A stretch of 64,000 nt of DNA. It comes from Amaricoccus sp003258405 (GTDB lineage: Bacteria; Pseudomonadota; Alphaproteobacteria; Rhodobacterales; Rhodobacteraceae). The stretch covers positions 558,001-622,000 of the forward strand of contig NZ_CP171225.1 in the NCBI RefSeq assembly GCF_043226085.1, in the 5' to 3' direction. The stretch's first letter is position 1. Each line of letters opens with the position of its first letter. A program made the position numbers and the translations under genes. This document shows, piece by piece, positions 60,871-64,000 of this stretch. Under the pieces are notes generated by a model that was given only the letters and a program-made list of their open reading frames with translations, searched no databases and was not told where the DNA came from.

Positions 60871-62580
60871 ATGCCCGCGTCCAATCTCGTGCCGATCCCA
60901 GAGCTGTATGTCTCCTACGACAGTGCCACCAAGCTGAAGCTTGAAGCCGCCGAGCTTACGTCATGGGATCTGACGCCGCGCCAGGTCTGCGACCTCGAGC
61001 TCTTGATGAACGGCGGTTTCAATCCCCTGAAGGGCTTTCTGTCCGAAGAGGACTACAACGGCGTTGTCGAGAACATGCGGCTTGCCGATGGAACACTCTG
61101 GCCGATGCCGATCACCCTTGATGTTTCCGAGGATTTCGCGGGCAAGGTCGAGCCCGGCCAGGACATCGCTCTTCGCGACCCCGAAGGCGTCATCCTCGCA
61201 ATCCTGTCGATCTCCGACAAATGGGTGCCGAACAAGTCGCTTGAAGCAGAGAAGGTCTTCGGTGCCGATGACATCGCGCACCCTGCAGTCAACTACCTGC
61301 ATCACAAAGCCGGCGCGGTCTATCTCGGTGGTCCGGTCACCGGCATCCAGCAGCCGGTCCACTACGATTTTCGCGCCCGCCGCGACACGCCGAACGAGCT
61401 TCGTGCGTATTTTCGCAAGCTTGGCTGGCGCAAGATCGTAGCCTTCCAGACCCGCAACCCGCTGCATCGCGCACATCAGGAGCTGACCTTCCGGGCGGCG
61501 AAAGAAGCACAGGCCAACCTGCTCATCCATCCGGTTGTCGGCCTTACCAAGCCGGGCGATATCGATCACTTCACCCGCGTTCGCTGCTACGAAGCCGTTC
61601 TTGACCAATATCCGGCGGCGACCACCACTCTCTCTCTTCTCAACCTCGCAATGCGCATGGCCGGCCCGCGCGAAGCCGTTTGGCATGGCATCATCCGCCG
61701 CAACCATGGTTGCACACACATGATCGTGGGTCGCGATCATGCCGGTCCGGGCAAGAACTCGCAGGGCGAGGACTTCTACGGCCCCTACGATGCGCAGGAA
61801 CTCTTCCGCCAGTACAAGGATGAGATCGGCGTCGAGATGGTTGACTTCAAGCACATGGTCTATGTGCAGGAAAAGGCCCAGTATGAACCGGCTGACGAAG
61901 TCGAGGAAGGTCAGACCGTCCTCAACATCTCCGGCACTGAGCTCCGCCGCCGCCTTCAGGAAGGTCTGGAGATCCCCGAGTGGTTCTCCTTCCCGTCCGT
62001 CGTATCCGAACTGCGCCGCACCCGGCCCCCGCGGGCGAGGCAGGGCTTCACGGTGTTCTTCACCGGCCTGTCCGGCTCCGGCAAGTCGACGATCGCCAAC
62101 GCCCTCATGGTCAAGCTGATGGAAATGGGTGGTCGTCCGACCACGCTGCTCGATGGTGATGTCGTCCGCAAGCACCTCTCGTCCGAACTTGGCTTCTCCA
62201 AGGAGCATCGCGACATCAACATCCGCCGCATCGGCTATGTCGCATCCGAGATCACCAAGAATGGCGGCATCGCGATCTGTGCTCCCATCGCGCCCTACAC
62301 CGCGACCCGCGCTGCTGTCCGCGAGATGATCGAGGCTTATGGTGCATTCGTCGAGGTCCACGTCGCGACGACGGTCGAGGAATGCGAACGCCGTGACCGC
62401 AAAGGCCTCTACAAGCTGGCCCGCGAAGGCAAGATCAAGGAATTCACCGGCATCTCCGACCCCTACGAGGCGCCTGCGAATCCTGAAGTTCGACTGGAAA
62501 CCGAAGGCAACGATGTCGACTACTGTGCACAGCAGGTGCTCCTCAAACTCGAGAGCATGGGGCTGATCGGCGCCGCCTGA
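60871..62580 (+). CDS. Bifunctional sulfate adenylyltransferase/APS kinase
   Basis: 569 residues. The N-terminal ATP sulfurylase (about 1-385) has TRNPLHRAHQELT and GRDHAGPGKN. The C-terminal APS kinase (about 390-569) has the Walker A GLSGSGKST and DGDVVRKHLSSELGFS. Together they turn sulfate and ATP into PAPS for assimilation or sulfation. It is a single-gene unit ending in a strong terminator. Sulfur assimilation here connects with the cysteine-synthase fusion encoded at 33.4 kb only by pathway, not by operon. Confidence 0.95.
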   Translation: MPASNLVPIPELYVSYDSATKLKLEAAELTSWDLTPRQVCDLELLMNGGFNPLKGFLSEEDYNGVVENMRLADGTLWPMPITLDVSEDFAGKVEPGQDIALRDPEGVILAILSISDKWVPNKSLEAEKVFGADDIAHPAVNYLHHKAGAVYLGGPVTGIQQPVHYDFRARRDTPNELRAYFRKLGWRKIVAFQTRNPLHRAHQELTFRAAKEAQANLLIHPVVGLTKPGDIDHFTRVRCYEAVLDQYPAATTTLSLLNLAMRMAGPREAVWHGIIRRNHGCTHMIVGRDHAGPGKNSQGEDFYGPYDAQELFRQYKDEIGVEMVDFKHMVYVQEKAQYEPADEVEEGQTVLNISGTELRRRLQEGLEIPEWFSFPSVVSELRRTRPPRARQGFTVFFTGLSGSGKSTIANALMVKLMEMGGRPTTLLDGDVVRKHLSSELGFSKEHRDINIRRIGYVASEITKNGGIAICAPIAPYTATRAAVREMIEAYGAFVEVHVATTVEECERRDRKGLYKLAREGKIKEFTGISDPYEAPANPEVRLETEGNDVDYCAQQVLLKLESMGLIGAA

Positions 62581-62610
62581 GGCTGTCGGATTTCCCTTCA
62601 GACCAATCGC

Positions 62611-62644
62611 AAGGCGGTGTTCTTCGGAACACCGCCTTTTTTTT
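62611..62644 (+). terminator. Strong rho-independent terminator after the sulfate-activation gene
   Basis: AAGGCGGTGTTC (62611-62622), TTCG tetraloop, GAACACCGCCTT (62627-62638), then a T run to 62644: a 12-bp perfect stem with a stable loop. Confidence 0.95.
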
Positions 62645-62754
62645 GCCTTACGCCGGAAGACTCTAGCAGTGCAGATCTTTTCGAAGCGGTCTTGGGGCGT
62701 CAAAATGGCCGCCCCAATCTATCCGATGGGGAACCCTCGGGGACTTATCAAACT

Positions 62755-63762
62755 ATGCGTATTTCAGCCATTCTCGGTGCGTCCATTATTGCTTTGATTA
62801 ATAGCAACGCATTATCAACGGCAGCACCGATCGGTGTCTCCACATTTGGAAGCCCCGGCGGCACCTCCGGAAGACCAGTCTCGATCACCGTCTGGTATCC
62901 TGCGTTGGATGGAGGTCTCGAAGCAGAGGTCGGAGCCAATGCCGTCTTTGCTGGCGTGTCGGCTTTTCGCGATGCCGAACTGGCCGCTGGGCGCTTCATG
63001 GCCGTCATCATCTCGCACGGCGGACTGAGATCAGCTGCAGATTCCGGTGCATGGCTCTCGGCGCGACTTGCCGCAAATGGCTATGTCGCCGTCGAGGTCA
63101 ACGCGCGCGCCCCTAGACGTCCTGGCGAAGCTCAAGACGAAATCTGGCGGCGAACCGAAGACATCTCCACGGCACTTTCCCTGCTTGAGGAAGAGCCCCG
63201 CTGGGCAGCACATGTCGATTCTCGCCGAGTCGCAGTCTTGGGCTTTCAGCTTGGAGGTACGGCGGCGCTCATTGTCGCTGGCGTTCCCTTGGATGTGAGT
63301 CAGTATGACCATTTCTGCGACGCTGACCCAGCGCGATCGGAGTGCGCCTGGCGAGCAGCCGCCGGAGATTCCCTTACCTCGGCGGATTATAAGCGTCTTG
63401 GACAACTTCGCCGTGATCAACGCATCTCTGCGGCAATTGCAGTCAACCCTGAGTATGTCGCAGCCTTCACCGCATCCAATCTAGCTGACCTTGCCGTTCC
63501 GATCGGACTGATTGAAACTGGACCGCAGAACACAGAGGCCGCAGCGCTTCGTGCTGAAGCGACGGCAACCTGGTCATTGCTCGATGCTTCACCCGCGGAC
63601 ACGTTCGGGCTTTGCACAAAGACAGGCGCACGAATTCTCAGGGAAGAAGGGGGGGATCCCAGCCTCTGCAGCGGCAAGCCGCAGGCGCGGCAAAGGGTTC
63701 ATGGGGACATCGAAGCTGCCGTTGTCGACTTTCTCGAAAGCCTACGGCCGGCAGCCGACTGA
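62755..63762 (+). CDS. Exported alpha/beta-hydrolase-fold protein lacking the nucleophile serine
   Basis: 335 residues. A hydrophobic N-terminus (MRISAILGASIIALI, cleavage probably after Ala near 22-24) indicates export to the periplasm. The fold matches predicted dienelactone-hydrolase-like proteins (VITVWYPA-type start, IISHGG oxyanion region). The nucleophile elbow reads VLGFQLGG, with Gln where the family has Ser (GFSxGG), so ordinary ester hydrolysis is unlikely. ATG 62755 is chosen because it begins the signal peptide; the frame is open to 62617 but that covers the terminator stem. Confidence 0.8.
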   Translation: MRISAILGASIIALINSNALSTAAPIGVSTFGSPGGTSGRPVSITVWYPALDGGLEAEVGANAVFAGVSAFRDAELAAGRFMAVIISHGGLRSAADSGAWLSARLAANGYVAVEVNARAPRRPGEAQDEIWRRTEDISTALSLLEEEPRWAAHVDSRRVAVLGFQLGGTAALIVAGVPLDVSQYDHFCDADPARSECAWRAAAGDSLTSADYKRLGQLRRDQRISAAIAVNPEYVAAFTASNLADLAVPIGLIETGPQNTEAAALRAEATATWSLLDASPADTFGLCTKTGARILREEGGDPSLCSGKPQARQRVHGDIEAAVVDFLESLRPAAD

Positions 63763-63790
63763 GATACATGTGAGATACATGCGAGCAGAC

Positions 63791-63815
63791 GCGGCCCGGA
63801 TGCGTTCCGGGCCGC
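63791..63815. terminator. Hairpin between convergent genes
   Basis: GCGGCCCGGA (63791-63800) pairs perfectly with TCCGGGCCGC (63806-63815). It lies between the convergent hydrolase-fold and lpd genes and may end transcripts from both sides; there is no T-tract. Confidence 0.55.
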
Positions 63816-63827
63816 GCGCCGTCTTGA

Positions 63828-64000
63828 TCAGAAGTGAATTGCCCGCCCGTATGCATCGAGCACGCTCTCGTGCATCATCTCGGACAGGGTCGGATGCGGG
63901 AAGACCGTGTTCATCAGTTCCACTTCTGTCGTCTCGAGTGTTCGGCCAACCACATATCCTTGGATAAGTTCCGTCACCTCGGCCCCGATCATGTGGGCGC
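63828..64000 (-). CDS. lpd: Dihydrolipoyl dehydrogenase (partial, C-terminal 56 residues)
   Basis: The last 56 codons are present and the rest lies beyond the right edge. The diagnostic dimer-interface motif HPTLSEMMHESVLDAYGRAIHF is present; its His-Pro-Thr and Glu pair form the catalytic dyad in E3 enzymes. E3 reoxidises lipoamide in pyruvate, 2-oxoglutarate or glycine-cleavage complexes. Which complex it serves cannot be seen here. Confidence 0.93.
   Translation of the reverse strand, partial: AHMIGAEVTELIQGYVVGRTLETTEVELMNTVFPHPTLSEMMHESVLDAYGRAIHF

Overview
The window is GC-rich chromosomal DNA with dense, overlapping operons. It most likely comes from an alphaproteobacterium of the order Rhodobacterales. 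The markers are an fdsGBA-fdsC-fdsD molybdenum formate dehydrogenase led by FdsR, a 6S-RNA-like locus directly upstream of a 5-formyltetrahydrofolate cyclo-ligase gene, a taurine:pyruvate aminotransferase/alanine dehydrogenase pair, class II ribonucleotide reductase, and a fused sulfate adenylyltransferase/APS kinase. No insertion sequence, integrase, tRNA, rRNA or CRISPR array was seen. The first ~21 kb reads visibly richer in G+C than the rest.

Layout. 1-12.5 kb is amino-acid and amine catabolism, where each small enzyme unit lies next to its own regulator: hutIH with hutC; a RidA plus PLP lyase unit with a DauR-like regulator; the aminotransferase with an XRE-cupin regulator; ald with an Lrp-type regulator; MOSC-pdxY with a MocR-type regulator. 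12.6-23.2 kb is mostly housekeeping: an FMN glutamate-synthase-like protein, a cupin, a DsbA-fold isomerase, DAHP synthase behind what looks like a complete aromatic attenuator (24-residue leader peptide with a Phe-Tyr-Trp-Phe run, then a terminator), an SRAP protein, recJ, a TetR-controlled membrane protein and argG. 23.4-26.8 kb is one large secreted RTX protein with an embedded integrin-beta-like I domain.

27-36.4 kb looks accessory. Two paralogous winged-helix/TPR regulators face a five-gene operon (OsmC, flavin oxidoreductase, OsmC, cysteine synthase fused to glutaredoxin, PLP decarboxylase). It reads as an uncharacterised thiol or sulfur-metabolite system. A gene-poor stretch with small or broken ORFs follows. 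37.3-41 kb is nrdJ, whose upstream region carries a NrdR box overlapping a consensus DnaA box.

41.2-47.9 kb is a purine-salvage/catabolism operon (xanthine-dehydrogenase FAD subunit, fused FeS/Mo subunit, NCS2 permease, guanine deaminase) divergent from a LysR regulator. 49.2-56.1 kb is the formate dehydrogenase operon, followed convergently by the folate gene and the 6S RNA candidate, which puts formate oxidation beside C1-folate chemistry. 57-64 kb holds pyrD, a two-domain polyphosphate:AMP phosphotransferase, a CDP-alcohol phosphatidyltransferase, the sulfate-activation fusion, an exported hydrolase-fold protein lacking its catalytic serine, and the C-terminal end of dihydrolipoyl dehydrogenase.

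All functions are assigned by reading motifs and gene order; no database search was run.
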